Assembly: GCF_003086295.3 (NCBI RefSeq)
Contig: NC_092048.1
Coordinates: 68,242,841 to 68,306,840, forward strand
Length of the DNA stretch: 64,000 nucleotides
DNA from: Arachis hypogaea
Taxonomy: Eukaryota; Streptophyta; Magnoliopsida; Fabales; Fabaceae
Reading direction: 5' to 3'
The notes below the pieces were generated by a model. It was given only the letters and a program-made list of their open reading frames with translations. It ran no database searches and was not told the DNA's origin. The position numbers and the translations under genes were made by a program. This document shows, piece by piece, positions 1 to 11,507 of the stretch; the first letter of the stretch is position 1; every line of letters begins with the position of its first letter.

Positions 1-132
1 ATCAATATAATTAAACTAAGTTCAGGGATAAATTTGAAACTCATGTAATTCTTGTTCTTTTGAATTAAAACAGTTTTTATTTTAAGAGAGGTGACGGATT
101 CATAGGACATTCATAACTTTAAGACAAAGTTA

Positions 133-458
133 CTAACTACTAATGATCATGTAATAAAGACACAAACATAGATAAGCACATAACATATAAAAACGAAAAA
201 AAAAAACAGAAGAAAGAAGAACAAGGAATGAATCCACCTTAGTGATGTCCTTGAGCTCTTCTATGTCTCTTCCTTGTCTTTGCTGCTCCTCCTTCATTGC
301 TTTTAGATCTTCTCTGATTTCATGAAGGATGATGGAGTGCTCTTGATGTTCCACCCTTAGTTGCTTCCAATAATTGTGTGGAAGAAAATGTATCCCCTGA
401 GGTATCTCAGGGATCTCTTGATTTGCAGTCAAATGTTCTACCACTGAGCTATAGATCC
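133..458 (-). CDS. Possible coiled-coil ORF downstream of gag in R1, partly built on a tRNA relic
   Basis: An open frame runs on the minus strand from just after a TAA near 461 to 133. It has no ATG near its start; the first usable codon is a GTG at 444. The first part translates the tRNA-Cys-like relic. The middle part is charged and helix-like, with repeated E, K, Q and R (for example EEQQRQGRDIEELKD), as expected for a short coiled coil. The last residues are hydrophobic and of poor quality. I do not recognise the product. It may be the remains of a second ORF of this element type, or chance. Confidence 0.3.
406..458 (-). pseudogene. tRNA-Cys(GCA)-like relic in R1
   Basis: Read from 458 down, the sequence matches from memory the first 53 bases of plant nuclear tRNA-Cys(GCA): acceptor 5' strand, the D-arm with TAGCTCAGTGGTAGA, an anticodon arm with GCA in the loop, and the variable loop. 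I count about five mismatches, all of which read as G-to-A on this strand. The T-arm is not that of a tRNA: a different hairpin (CCCTGAG, loop, CTCAGGG) follows, and the 3' acceptor strand is missing. It is therefore a truncated relic, not a working gene. It lies on the sense strand of R1. Confidence 0.7.
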
Positions 459-479
459 TTTACATAATTGTTTTACCAC

Positions 480-515
480 ACCAAACTTAGAATGTTGCTC
501 GCCCTCGAGCAAAAG
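480..515 (-). other. Stem-loop plus AAGTTTGGTGT motif, equivalent to the pre-3'-LTR region
   Basis: On the minus strand TTGCTCG, loop AGGG, CGAGCAA (495-512) forms a perfect 7-bp stem. It is followed by ATTCTAAGTTTGGTGTG. In R5, R6 and R7 the same arrangement stands directly before the 3' LTR. In R1 no LTR follows here; a tRNA-like relic comes next. Confidence 0.6.
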
Positions 516-698
516 AAGAAGGGATAGATGAAGAAGAAGATGTGGAAATAAAAACTACGATTATGAGGAGGTAAGGTGGGGATCCTGTGGGGTCCACAGA
601 TCCTGAGATGATCCTGTGGTGTCCACAGATCCTGAGGTGTCAAGGCATTTATATCCCTGCACCAATTTAGGCATGCAAAATGCCATTGCACACAACTC

Positions 699-869
699 TG
701 GGCGTTCAGCGCCAGGTTGGTGCCCATTTTGGGCGTTCAACGCCCCTTTGCTGCCATTTCTGGCGTTGAACACCAGAACCATGCTTGTTCTGGGCGTTCA
801 GCGCCAGGATGCTCCCATTCTGGGCGTTCAGCGCCAGAACTATGCTCTGTTCTGGCGTTTGAACGCCAG
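699..869 (-). repeat. GGCGTT-AACGCC palindrome array in R1 internal region
   Basis: Six copies of a 14-16 base palindrome of the type GGCGTTCAACGCC or GGCGTTCAGCGCC start near 700, 731, 761, 791, 821 and 852, a period of about 30. The bases between the palindromes vary more than the palindromes do. Here the array is downstream of the gag-protease frame and is non-coding. The same motif recurs in the R1 LTR. Confidence 0.85.
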
Positions 870-1009
870 ACGGATGCTCCTCCAGGGTGTGATTTTTCTT
901 CTGCTGTTTTTGATTCCGTTTTCAATTTTTTTTTTGTTTATTTTGTGACTCCACATGATCATGAACCTAAGAAAACATGAAAAACAATAAAAATAAGAAT
1001 TAGATAAAC

Positions 1010-1056
1010 GTTGGGTTGCCTCCCAACAAGCGCTTCTTTAATGTCAATAGCTTGAC
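1010..1056 (-). promoter_or_regulatory. Post-stop double hairpin of R1
   Basis: About 20 bases after the gag-protease stop (minus strand) comes hairpin 1, GTCA-AGCTAT-TGAC (1043-1056), then an AAAG-AAGCGCTT spacer, then hairpin 2, GTTGGG-AGGCAA-CCCAAC (1010-1027). The same layout is found in R4, R5, R6, R7 and R13. The role is unknown. Confidence 0.7.
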
Positions 1057-1075
1057 AGTGAGCTCTCATGGAGCC

Positions 1076-3373
1076 TCACAGATGTGCAGAGCTTTGTTGA
1101 GACTCTCCAACACCAAACTTAGAGTTTGGATATGGGAGTTCAACACCAAACTTAGAGTTTGGTTGTGGCCTCCCAACACCAAACTTAGAGTTTGACTGTG
1201 GGGGCTCTGGTTGACTCTGCTTGGAGAGAAGCTTTTTCTGCTTCCTCTCCATGGTTGCAGAGGGAGATCCTTGAGTTTTAAACACAAGGGAATCCTCATT
1301 CCATTGAAGGACTATTTCACCTCTGTCAACATCAATCACAGCTCTTGCTGTGGCCAGGAAAGGTCTTCCTAGGATGATGGATTCATCCTCTTTCTTTCCA
1401 GTATCCAGGACTATGAAATCAGCAGGGATGTAAAGGCCCTCAACTTTTACCAATACATCTTCTACGTGTCCATAAGCCTGTCTTCTTGAGCTGTCTGCCA
1501 TCTCTAGTGAGATTTTAGCAGCTTGCACCCCATAGATTCCCAGTTTCTCTATTACAGAGAGGGGCATGAGGTTTATACCTGAACCAAGGTCACACAGAGC
1601 TTTGAAGATCATGGTGCCTATGGTACAAGGTAGTATGAACTTTCCAGGATCCTGTCTCTTCTGAGGTAATGTCAGTTGATCCAGATCACTTAGTTCATTG
1701 ATGAACATGGGAGGTTCAACTTCCCAAGCATCAATGCCAAACAATTTGGCATATAGCTTCATGATTGCACCAAGAAACTTGGCAGTTTGCTCTTCAGTAA
1801 CATCCTCATTCTCTTCAGAAGAGGAATACTCATCAGAGCTCATGAAGGGCATAAGGAGGTTCAATAGGATCTCTATGGTCTCTAGATGAGCCTCAGAGTC
1901 CTTTGGTTCCCCAGAGGGAAGCTCCTTATTGATCACTGGACGTCCCAGGAGGTCTTCCTCCTTGGGATTCACGTCCTCTCCTCTCCTCACAGGTTCGGCC
2001 ATGGCGCTTATGTCAATGGCCTTGCACTCTCCTTTTGGGTTCTCTTCTGTATTGCTTGGGAGAGTACTAGGAGGGATTTCAGTGATCCTTTTACTCAGCT
2101 GGCCCACTTGTGCTTCCAGATTTCTAATGGAAGACTTTGTTTCATTCATGAAACGTACAGTGGCCTTAGATAGATCAGAGACTAGATTTGCTAAATTAGA
2201 AGTATTTTGTTCAGAGTTCTCTGTCTGTTGCTGAGTTGATGATGGAAAAGGTTTGCTATTGCTAAACCTGTTTCTTCCACCATTATTAAAGCCTTGTTGG
2301 GGCTTTTGATCCTTCCATGAGAAATTTGGATGATTTCTCCATGTTGAGTTATAGGTGTTTCCATAAGGTTCACCTAAGTAATTTACCTCTGCTATTGCAG
2401 GGTTCTCAGGATCATAGGCTTCTTCTTCAGAAGATGCCTCTTGAGTACTGTTGGATGCAGCTTACATTCCATGCAGACTCTGAGAGATCATATTGACTTG
2501 CTGAGTCAATATTTTATTCTGAGCCAATATGGCATTCAGAGTATTAATCTCAAGAACTCCCTTCTTCATAGGCGTCCCATTATTCACAGGATTCCTTTCA
2601 GAAGTGTACATGAACTGGTTATTAGCAACCATGTCAATGAGTTCTTGAGCTTCTGCAGGCATTTTCTTTAGGTGAATGGATCCACCTGCAGAAGTGTCCA
2701 GTGACATCTTTGATAGCTCAGATAAACCATCATAGAATATATCCAGGATGGTCCATTCTGAGAGCATGTCAGAAGGACACTTTTTGGTCAACTGTTTGTA
2801 TCTTTCCCAAGCTTCATAGAGGGATTCACCTTCTTTCTGTCTGAAGGTTTGAACATCCGCTCTAAGCTTGCTCAGCTTTTGAGGAGGAAAGTACTTGGCT
2901 AAGAAAGCCCTGACCAGCTTATCCCAAGAGTTCAGGCTGTCTTTGGGGTGAGAATCCAACCATAATCTAGCTCTGTCTCTTACAGCAAAAGGGAAAAGCA
3001 TGAGCCTGTAGACTTCAGGATCTATTCCATTAGTCTTAACAGTATCACATATCTGCAAGAATTCAGTCAAGAACTGAAAAGGATCTTCAGATGGAAGTCC
3101 ATGAAACTTGCAGTTCTGCTGCATCAGAGAAACTAATTGAGGTTTCAGCTCAAAGTTGTTTGCTCCAATGGCAGGAATAGAGATGCTTCTTCCATGTAAA
3201 TTGGAATTAGGTGCAGTAAAGTCACCAAGCATCCTCCTTGCATTATTATTATTTTCGACTGCCATCTCCTCTGCCTGTTCGAAAATTTCTGAAAGGTTAT
3301 CTCTGGATTGTTGTATTTTAGCTTCTCTTAATTTTCTCTTCAGAGTCCTTTCAGGTTCTGGATCTGCTTCCAC
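1076..3373 (-). pseudogene. gag: R1 gag-protease gene, one internal stop, no RT
   Basis: Two open stretches (3373-2462 and 2149-1076) lie in the same frame and are joined by readable coding sequence; the break is a TAA at 2462-2464. The N-terminal half has the retrotransposon gag domain (FELKPQL near residue 75, WLDSHPKDSLNSWD and FPPQKLSKLR further on). The second half has a retropepsin-like domain with CDLGSGINLMP and ILGRPFLATA. The end carries three NSKFGV repeats, 11 codons apart, made by the palindrome CCAAACTTAGAGTTTGG. No ATG opens the frame; it is preceded by another in-frame TAA at 3383. Gag would form the particle; the pol enzymes are absent, not just broken. Confidence 0.85.
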
Positions 3374-5094
3374 AGAGTGTTCTTATCCTTGCTCCTGCTC
3401 ATATGACAAGGAAGAATGGCCAGAAAAATAATGATAATAATAGAGATCCTTTATACCACAGTATAGGGATCCCTGTGTGAGTGGAAGAAGAGGGGGAGAC
3501 AAGGAATGTAATATAATGGAAGAAACACAACTGTGAGGATGGAATGAGGTGAAATGAGATGTTAGGATATGAATGAATAAATAGAATGAGATGGGAGAGG
3601 GATAATTTTCGAAAATTATTTTGAAAAAGGAGTTAGTGATTTTTGAAAATTGGTTTTTGAAAATTTGTTAGTATTTTTTCGAAAATTATGTTTTAAAAAT
3701 TAAAATATTTAATAAATTAAAAAGAAATTTTGAAAAAGGGGAGAGATATTTTCAAAAAATGAGAGAGAGAGAGTTAGTTAAGTGGTTTTGAAAAAGTTAA
3801 GAAACAAACAAAAAGTTAGTTAGTTAGTTGAAACAAATTTTGAAAAGATAAGTAGTTAGGAGGTTAGGAAAGATATTTTGAAAAGATATTTTTGAAAAAG
3901 ATAAGATAAGAAGATATTTTTGAAAAGATATGATTGAAATTAGTTTTGAAAAAGATTTGATTTTTAAAATCACAATTAATGCCTTGATTCATAAGAAATC
4001 ACAAAATATGATTCTAGAACTTAAAGTTTGAATTTTTCTTAACAAGCAAGTAACAAACTTCAAATTTTTGAATCAAAACATTAATTGTTTATGTTATTTT
4101 CGAAAATTATGATATAAAATAAGAAAAAGATTTTTGAAAAATATTTTTAAAATTTTCGAAAATAACTAAGAAATTTGAAAAAGATTTGATTTTTGAAAAA
4201 GATTTTGAAAAAGATAAGATTTTCAAATTGAAAATTTGATTTGACTCATAAGAAACAACTTGATTTTAAAATTTTTTGAAAAAGTCAATCCAAATTTTCG
4301 AATTTGAGGAGAGAAAAAGGGAAAGATATTTTTTTGATTTTTTGAATTTTTATGAAAACATGAAAATTATGCAATGCATGAAATTTTTAGATCAAAACAT
4401 GAATGTATGCAAGAATGCCATGAATGTCAAGATGAACACCAAGAACACTTTAAATGTCAAGATGAACATCAAGAACATATTTTGAAAAATTTTTAATGCA
4501 GAGAAACATGCAAGACACCAAACTTAGAATTCTTTAATGCTTAGACATTGAGAATTCAAGAATGCATATGATAAACATGAAAAGACACAAAACAAAAAAT
4601 CATCAAGATCAAACAAGAAGACTTACCAAGAACAACTTGAAGATCATGAAGAACACCATGAATGCATGAAATTTTCGAAAAATGCAAGATGCACATGCAA
4701 TTGACACCAAACTTATGATATGACTCAATACTCAAACAAGAAACAGAAAAATATTTTTGATTTTTATGATTTTCTGATTTTTTTTTTTTGGATTTTTGTA
4801 TAATTTTTTTGAAAACATTTGGGAAAAAGGAAGTAATGAATTCATAGTCCTCAATCAAAATCCTGGGAATTAGACATGGCTTCATGGCCAGTCAAGCTAA
4901 AACATGTTATATGAAACACTAGAATTCATTCTTAAAATTTTTGAAGAAAAATATATTTTTGAAAACATTTTTTTTTTCGAAAACAAGTGAGAAAATTTTG
5001 AAATATTTTTGAAAATTTTTTTGAAAAGAAAACAAAAAGAAAATTACCTAATCTGAGCAACAAGATGAACCGTCAGTTGTCCAAACCCGAACAA
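3374..5094 (-). other. R1 leader, rich in TTTTCAAAA repeats
   Basis: This 1.7-kb untranslated leader between primer site and gag is AT-rich and full of short copies of TTTTCAAAA and of TTTTCGAAAA variants on the minus strand. It has a GA-rich run near 3765 and several ACACCAAACTTA-type motifs (plus strand, for example near 4516 and 4710). Parts, such as the GAGAGA run followed by GTTAGTTAGTTAG (3765-3850), are closely matched in the R2 leader (11708-11780). I see no gene in it. Confidence 0.7.
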
Positions 5095-5112
5095 TCCGCG
5101 GCAACGGCGCCA
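5095..5112 (-). other. R1 primer-binding site (tRNA-Asp type)
   Basis: The minus strand reads TGGCGCCGTTGCCGCGGA, one base different from the exact complement of the 3' end of plant tRNA-Asp. It lies 6 bases inside the LTR edge. Confidence 0.85.
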
Positions 5113-5118
5113 AAAACT

Positions 5119-6857
5119 TGGTGGACGAAATTGTGTTCCATGTTCTTTGTACTTGTATGAGAGTAACAATATATAATCGTATTGAATCCTCATTGTGGCT
5201 CTATGTGTGGACACAACTCCGTTCAACTAACCAGCAAGTGTACTGGGTCGTCCAAGTAATAAACCTTACGTGAGTAAGGGTCGATCCCACAGAGATTGTT
5301 GGTATGAAGCAAGCTATGGTCACCTTGCAAATCTCAGTCAGGCGGATTTAAACATGATATTTTATTAGATTAAAATAAACAATAAAAGGGATAGAGATAC
5401 TTATGTAGATTTATTGGCAGGAATTTCAGATAAGCGAATGGAGATGCTTTTCGTTCCTCTGAATTTCTGCTTTCCTGCTATCTTCATCCAATCAGTCTTA
5501 CTCCTTTCTATGGCTGGCTTTATGTGATACATCACCACTGTCAATGGCTACTTTCGGTCATCTCTCGGGAAAATGATCCAATGCCCTATCACGGCACGGC
5601 TAATCGTCTGGAGGCATCACCTTTGTCAATGGCTTCATCTTATCCTCTCAGTGAATAATCTGCTCACGCACCCTGTCACGGCACGGCTATTCATCTGTCG
5701 GTTCTCGATCATGCTGGAATAGGATTTACTATCCTTTTGCGTCTGTCACTAACGCCCTGCAATTGCGAGTTCGGAGCTCGTCACAGTCATTCAATCATTG
5801 AGTCTTACTCAGAATACCACAGACAAGGTTTAGACCTTCCGGATTCTTTTGAATGCCGCCATCATTCTAGCTTACGCCACGAAGATTCTGGTTAGGAGAT
5901 CTAAGAGATACTCATTCTAGCTTAATTCATGTAGAACAGAAGTGTTTGTCAGGCACGCGTTCATAAGGGAGAAGGATGATGAGCGTCACACATAATCATC
6001 ACCTTCATCATGTTATTGGGTGCGAATGGATATCTTAGAAGCGAAATAAGAAGAATTGAATAGAAAACAGTAGTACTTTGCATTAATCTTTGAGGTACAG
6101 CAGAGCTCCACACCTTAATCTATGGAGTGTAGAAACTCTACCGTATGAAAATACATAAGTGAAGGTCCAGGCATGGCCGTGTGGCCAGCCCCCTATGATC
6201 TAAGAACCAGGCGTCCAAAGATGTCAAATACAATAGTAAGAGGTCCTATTTATAATAAACTAGCTACTAGGGTTTACATGAGTAAGTAATTGATGTACAA
6301 ATCCACTTCCGGAGCCCACTTGGTGCGTGCTTGGGCTTGGGCTTGAGTGTTACACGTGCAGAGGCCATTTGTGGAGTTGAACGCCAGTTTCTGTGCCAGT
6401 TTGGGCGTTCAACTCTGGTTTTGGATCCTTTTCTGGCGCTGGACGCCAGATTTGGGCAGAAGGCTGGCGTTGAACGCCAGTTTACGTCGTCAATTCTTGG
6501 CCAAAGTATGGACTATTATATATTGCTGGAAAGCCCTGGATGTCTACTTTCCAACGCAATTGGAAGCGCGCCATTTCGAGTTTTGTAGCTCCAGAAAAAA
6601 TCCACTTTGAGTGCAGGGAGGACAGAATCCAACAACATCAGCAGTCCTTTTTCAACCTCTGAATCTGATTTCTGCTCAAGTCTCTCAATTTCAGCCAGAA
6701 AATACCTGAAATCACAGAAAAACACACAAACTCATAGTAAAGTCCAGAAATGTGAATTTAACACAAAATCTATTAAAAACATCCCTAAAAGTAACTAGAT
6801 CCTACTAAAAACATACTAAAAACAATGTCAAAAAGCGTATAAATTATCCGCTCATCA
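5119..6857 (-). repeat. R1 5' LTR (1739 bp)
   Basis: The LTR starts TGATGAGCGG at 6857 and ends CA at 5119, next to the primer site. It has the same layout as the R2 LTR: the ATTATATA/TTTCCAACG module near 6507-6600, palindromes at 6372-6480, and a conserved stretch near its 3' end with TGGGATCGACC (about 5278-5296). The outer neighbour 6858-6862 (CTTAC) would be the target duplication; its partner is outside the window. Confidence 0.9.
6372..6480 (-). repeat. Palindrome array in R1 LTR
   Basis: Four copies of the TGGCGTTGAACGCCA type stand about 30 bases apart. They are the same motif as in the R1 internal array at 699-869. Confidence 0.8.
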
Positions 6858-9800
6858 CTTACCATACACGAGTTGGTATGGAGAGGTCCCTATAGGGGTC
6901 TTGAATGCTGTTCTGTAAGCCCACAAAGCATCATCCAAGCTCCTTGCCCAATCCTTTCTACGGGTATTTACTGTCCGTTCCAGGATTCTCTTTAATTCTC
7001 TGTTAGAGACTTCAGCTTGCCCATTGGTTTGTGGATGATATGGGGTGGCCACTTTGTGGCGAATTCCATACCGAACCATGGCAGAGTAAAGCTGTTTATT
7101 GCAGAAGTGAGTGCCCCCATCACTGATTAACACTCTAGGGACACCAAACCTGCTAAAGATATGTTTCTGGAGGAACTTCAGCACTGTTTTAGTATCATTA
7201 GTGGGAGTGGCAATAGCCTCAACCCATTTTGATACATAGTCAACTGCCACCAGAATATAAGTGTTTGAGTATGATGGTGGGAAAGGTCCCATGAAGTCAA
7301 TTCCCCATACATCAAACAACTCTATTTCCAAGATTCCTTGTTGAGGCATGGCGTAACCATGAGGCAGATTACCAGCTCTTTGGCAACTGTCACAATTACG
7401 TACAAACTCTCGGGAATCTTTATAGAGTGTGGGCCAATAGAAGCCACATTGGAGGACCTTGGTGGCTGTTCGCTCACCTTCGAAATGGCCTCCATATTGA
7501 GATCCATGGCAATGCCATAGGATTCTCTGTGCTTCCTCTCTGGGGACACACCTACGGATGATTCCGTCTGCACATCTCTTAAAGAGATAGGGTTCATCCC
7601 ACAAGTAGTACTTTGCATCAGTAACTAATTTTTTCTTTTGTATTCGATTGTACTCCTTGGGTATGAACCTTGCAGCTTTATAGTTTGCAATATTGGCAAA
7701 CCATGGTGCTTCCTGAATGGCAAATAGGTGCTCATCAGGGAACGTCTCAGAGATCTCAAGAAAGGGGAGGGACGTCCCTTCCACTGGCTCTATCCGGGAC
7801 AGATGATCAGCTACTTGGTTCTCTGTCCCTTTTCTGTCTCTTATTTCTATATCAAACTTTTGCAGGAGCAATACCCATCTAATGAGCCTGGGTTTTGAAT
7901 CCTGCTTTGTGAGTAGATACTTAAGAGCAGCATGGTCAGTGTACACAATCACCTTTGATCCTACTAAGTAGGATCTGAACTTGTCAATGGCGTAAACCAC
8001 TGCAAGTAATTCCTTTTCTGTGGTTGTGTAATTTTTCTGGGCATCATTTAAAACGCGACTGGCATAATAAATGACATGCAGAAGCTTGTCATGCCTCTGT
8101 CCCAATACTGCACCAATGGCATGATCACTGGCATCACACATTAACTCAAATGGCAATGTCCAGTCTGGTGCAGAAATGACTGGTGCTGTGACCAGCTTAG
8201 CTTTCAGCATTTCAAACGCCTGCAGGCATGCTGTGTCAAACACAAATGGCGTGTTAGCAGCTAGCAGGTTGCTCAGAGGTTTTGCGATTTTTGAAAAATC
8301 CTTTATAAACCTCCTATAGAATCCTGCATGCCCCAGAAAGATTCTGATTGCCTTAACATTGGCAGGTGGTGGTAATTTTTCAATTACCTCTATTTTTGCT
8401 TGATCCACCTCTATTCCCTTGTTTGAGATTTTATGCCCAAGAACAATTCCTTCAGTCACCATGAAGTGACACTTTTCCTAGTTTAAAACTAGGTTGGTTT
8501 CTTGGCATCTTTTCAGAACAAGTTTCAAGTGATCAAGACAGGAGCTGAATGAGTCTCCATATACTGAGAAGTCATCCATGAAGACTTCCAGAAATTTTTC
8601 CACCATATCAGAGAAAATAGAGAGCATGCATCTCTGGAAGGTTGCAGGTGCATTGCATAGCCCAAAGGGCATCCTTCTATAAGCAAACACTCCGGATGGA
8701 CATGTGAATGCTGTTTTCTCTTGATCCTGGGGATCTACTACAATCTGGTTGTAGCCTGAATAGCCATCCAAAAAACAGTAATAATCATGACCTGCTAGTC
8801 TCTCTAGCATCTGGTCTATGAATGGTAAAGGAAAATGATCCTTTCTGGTGGTTGTATTGAGCCTTCTGTAGTCAATACACATGCGCCACCCTGTAACTGT
8901 TCTTGTAGGAACCAGTTCATTTTTTTCATTATGAATCACTGTCATGCCTCCCTTTTTTGGGACGACTTGAACAGGGCTCACCCAGGGGCTATCAGAAATG
9001 GGATAAATAATCCCAGCCTCTAGTAATTTGGTGACCTCTTTCTGCACCACTTCCTTCATGGCTGGATTTAGCCGCCTCTGTGGTTGAACCACTGGTTTGG
9101 CATTATCCTCCAGTAGGATTTTGTGCATGCATCTAGCTGGGCTTATGCCCTTAAGGTCACCTATGGACCACCCAAGAGCTGTCTTGTGTGTCCTTAGCAC
9201 TTGAATAAGTGCTTCCTCTTCCTGTGAATTTAAAGCAGAGCTTATGATCACTGGAAAGGTGTCACCTTCTCCTAGAAATGCATATTTCAAGGATGGTGGC
9301 AGTGGCTTGAGCTCGGGTTTAGGAGGTTTTTCCTCTTTCAGAAGAAAGTTCAGAGGCTCTTTCATGTCCCCTGAATCCTCCAAATCAGGCTGAACATCTT
9401 TAAAGATGTCTTCCAACTCTGATTCGAGACTCTCAGCCATGTTGATCTCTTCTACCAAAGAGTCAATAAGATCAACTTTCATGCAGTCTGTTGATGTGTC
9501 TGGATGCTGCATGGCTTTGACAGCGTTCAACTTGAACTCGTCATCGTTGACTCTCAGGGTTATTTCCCCCTGTTGGACGTCAATGAGGGATCGTCCAGTT
9601 GCTAGGAAGGGTCTTCCTAGAATGAGAGTGGCACTCTTGTGCTCCTCCATTTCCAGCACAACAAAGTCAGTGGGAAAGGCGAATGGCCCAACTCTGACAA
9701 TCATGTCCTCAATCACGCCTGATGGGTATTTAGTGGAACCATCAGCAAGTTGGAGACATATCCGGGTTGGTTTAACTTCTTCAATTAAGCCAAGCTTCCT

Positions 9801-11507
9801 GATAGTGGATGCAGGTATTAGGTTGATGCTTGCCCCAAGATCGCATAAAGCTGTCTTGGTGCAATCACCTTCTAATATGCATGGTATCAAAAAACTCCCA
9901 GGGTCTTTAAGCTTTTCAGGAAAGCTTTTCAGAATGACTGCACTGCATTCTTCAGTGAGGAGAACTCTTTCTGTTTCTCTCCACTCCTTTTTATGACTCA
10001 AGATCTCTTTCATGAACTTGGCATAAGAAGGTATTTGCTCAAGTGCCTCTGCAAATGGAATCTTTATTTCAAGAGTCCTTAGATAATCTGCAAAGCGAGC
10101 AAATTGCTTATCCTGCTCCTCTTTCCGGAGTTTTTGAGGATAAGGTATCTTGGCTTTATATTCCTCAACCTTAGTGGTTAAAGAAGCCTTTTTAGAGGGG
10201 TTGTTGTCAGCACTTGTGTGTGTCTGATCCCTCACTGGCAATTGAATGCCAGAGTCAGAAGCTGGAGTGACGTTAGACGCCAGCTCACTGTCTGTTCCTG
10301 GCGCCTGAACGCCAGAAATGTGCCCCTGTTGGGCGTTCAACGCTGGATTATGCCCCATTTGGGCGTTCAACGCCAGATTCTTGCCCATTTCTGGCGTTGA
10401 ACGCCAATCCTGCCTTGTTTCTGGCGCTGAACGCCAGTTTTGGGCATGGTCTGGGCGTTCAGCGCCAGCCTTCCACCCATTTTCTGGCGTTTTAGTGCCA
10501 GAATTATTTTTCCCTGGGCTCTTACTGTCCTCAGGGAAATCTTTGGTGGGTTGCTCATTTCTTGAATTTTTGATGCCTTGAGGTGGGATATTTAATGTTT
10601 TCCCACTTCTTAATTGAACTGCTTGGCATTCTTCTGCTATTTGCTTTGATAGCTGCTGCTTTGTTTGCTTAAACTGTTCTTCCATATGTATATTAGCTAT
10701 CCTTGTCTCCTGTAACCTGTCTTTGAATTCAGCTAGCTGCTTTGTTAGAAAATCTAATTGCTGATTGAATTCAGCAGCTTGTTTTACAGTACTGAATTCA
10801 GCAGTTACTGTTTTAACCTCTTCATTCATGGAAGGGTTGCTGCTTAGATACAGATGCTGATTCCTGGCAACTGTATCAATGAGCTCTTGAGCTTCTTCAA
10901 TTGTCTTTCTCATATGGATAGATCCACCAGCTGAGTAATCTAAAGACATCTGAGCTCCTTCTGCAAGCCCATAGTAGAAGATGTCTAACTGAACCCACTC
11001 TGAAAACATTTCAGAGGGGCATTTTCGTAGCATCTCTCTGTATCTCTCCCAGGCATCATAAAGAGATTCATTATCTCCTTGTTTAAAGCCTTGGATGTCC
11101 AGCCTTAGCTGTGTCATCCTTTTTGGAGGGAAATATTGATTCAGGAATTTTTCTGTCAGCTGTTTCCATGTTCTTATGCTGGCCTTAGGTTGGTTATTTA
11201 ACCACCTCTTAGCTTGATCTTTTACAGCAAATGGAAACAGTAATAGTCTGTAGACATCCTGATCTATTTCCTTATCATGTACTGTGTCAGCAATTTGTAA
11301 AAATTGTGCCAGAAACTCTGTAGGTTCTTCCTGTGGAAGACCGGAATACTGGCAACTTTGCTGCACCATGATAATGAGCTGAGGATTCAACTCAAAGCTA
11401 CTAACTCCAATGGAGGGTATGCATATGCTACTCCCATACGAAGCAGTAGAGGGGTTAGAATATGACCCCAAAGTCCTCCTGGACTGTCCATCTCCACTTA
11501 TGTCCAT
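6858..11507 (-). pseudogene. gag-pol: R2 gag-pol polyprotein, one amber stop, 3' end lost to R1 insertion
   Basis: One frame of 1550 codons starts at an ATG (11505-11507). It has one internal stop, TAG at 8478-8480, where related copies have Trp (NLVLN-x-EKCHF). Order: gag domain (about residues 35-200), a repeat-coded stretch (340-415), retropepsin-like domain (CDLGASINLIP near 552, ILGRPFLATG), RT (YRRLN, MPFGLCNAPATFQR, FMDDFSVYGDS near 977), RNase H ([28 protein letters not shown]), integrase zinc motif ([18 protein letters not shown]) and integrase catalytic core ([25 protein letters not shown]). The frame ends at LVYGK, where the R1 LTR supplies the TGA. The integrase C-terminal part is therefore missing from this side. 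Confidence 0.92.
10270..10500 (-). repeat. Palindrome array translated inside R2 gag-pol
   Basis: Seven copies of the GGCGTTCAACGCC-type palindrome, 30-32 bases apart, lie between gag and protease in the open frame. Because the spacing is not always a multiple of three, the motif is read in three frames (as GAERP, RSAPE and ALNAQ) and is open in each. The same motif is non-coding in R1. Confidence 0.85.

Larger units (their letters stand above)
1..6857 (-). mobile_element. R1: non-autonomous Athila-like LTR retrotransposon, partial (left end outside window)
   Basis: Read on the minus strand it shows a 5' LTR, a tRNA-Asp primer site, a long leader, a gag-protease frame with one internal stop, a post-stop hairpin module and a palindrome array. 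The 3' LTR is outside the window. No RT, RNase H or integrase is present, so it should depend on enzymes from another element. It is inserted in the integrase gene of R2: the R2 frame runs directly into the first bases of the R1 LTR at 6857/6858. Its LTR and leader resemble those of R2, but its gag resembles R11 more than R2. Confidence 0.9.

Noticed and set aside
699..869. CRISPR-like array (regular short repeats with about 30-base period)
   Set aside because: The repeats are palindromic and degenerate, the spacers are related to each other, the setting is a plant retrotransposon, and there are no cas genes.
473..980. ORFs over the palindrome array in R1 (both strands)
   Set aside because: The palindrome has no stop in any frame, so open frames arise by chance. 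Unlike R2, there is no flanking conserved coding sequence.
3440..3480. Hairpin GATCCCTATAC...GTATAAAGGATC upstream of R1 gag as a tRNA-like or regulatory site
   Set aside because: The stem has a mismatch, it is seen in one copy only, and no second element supports it.
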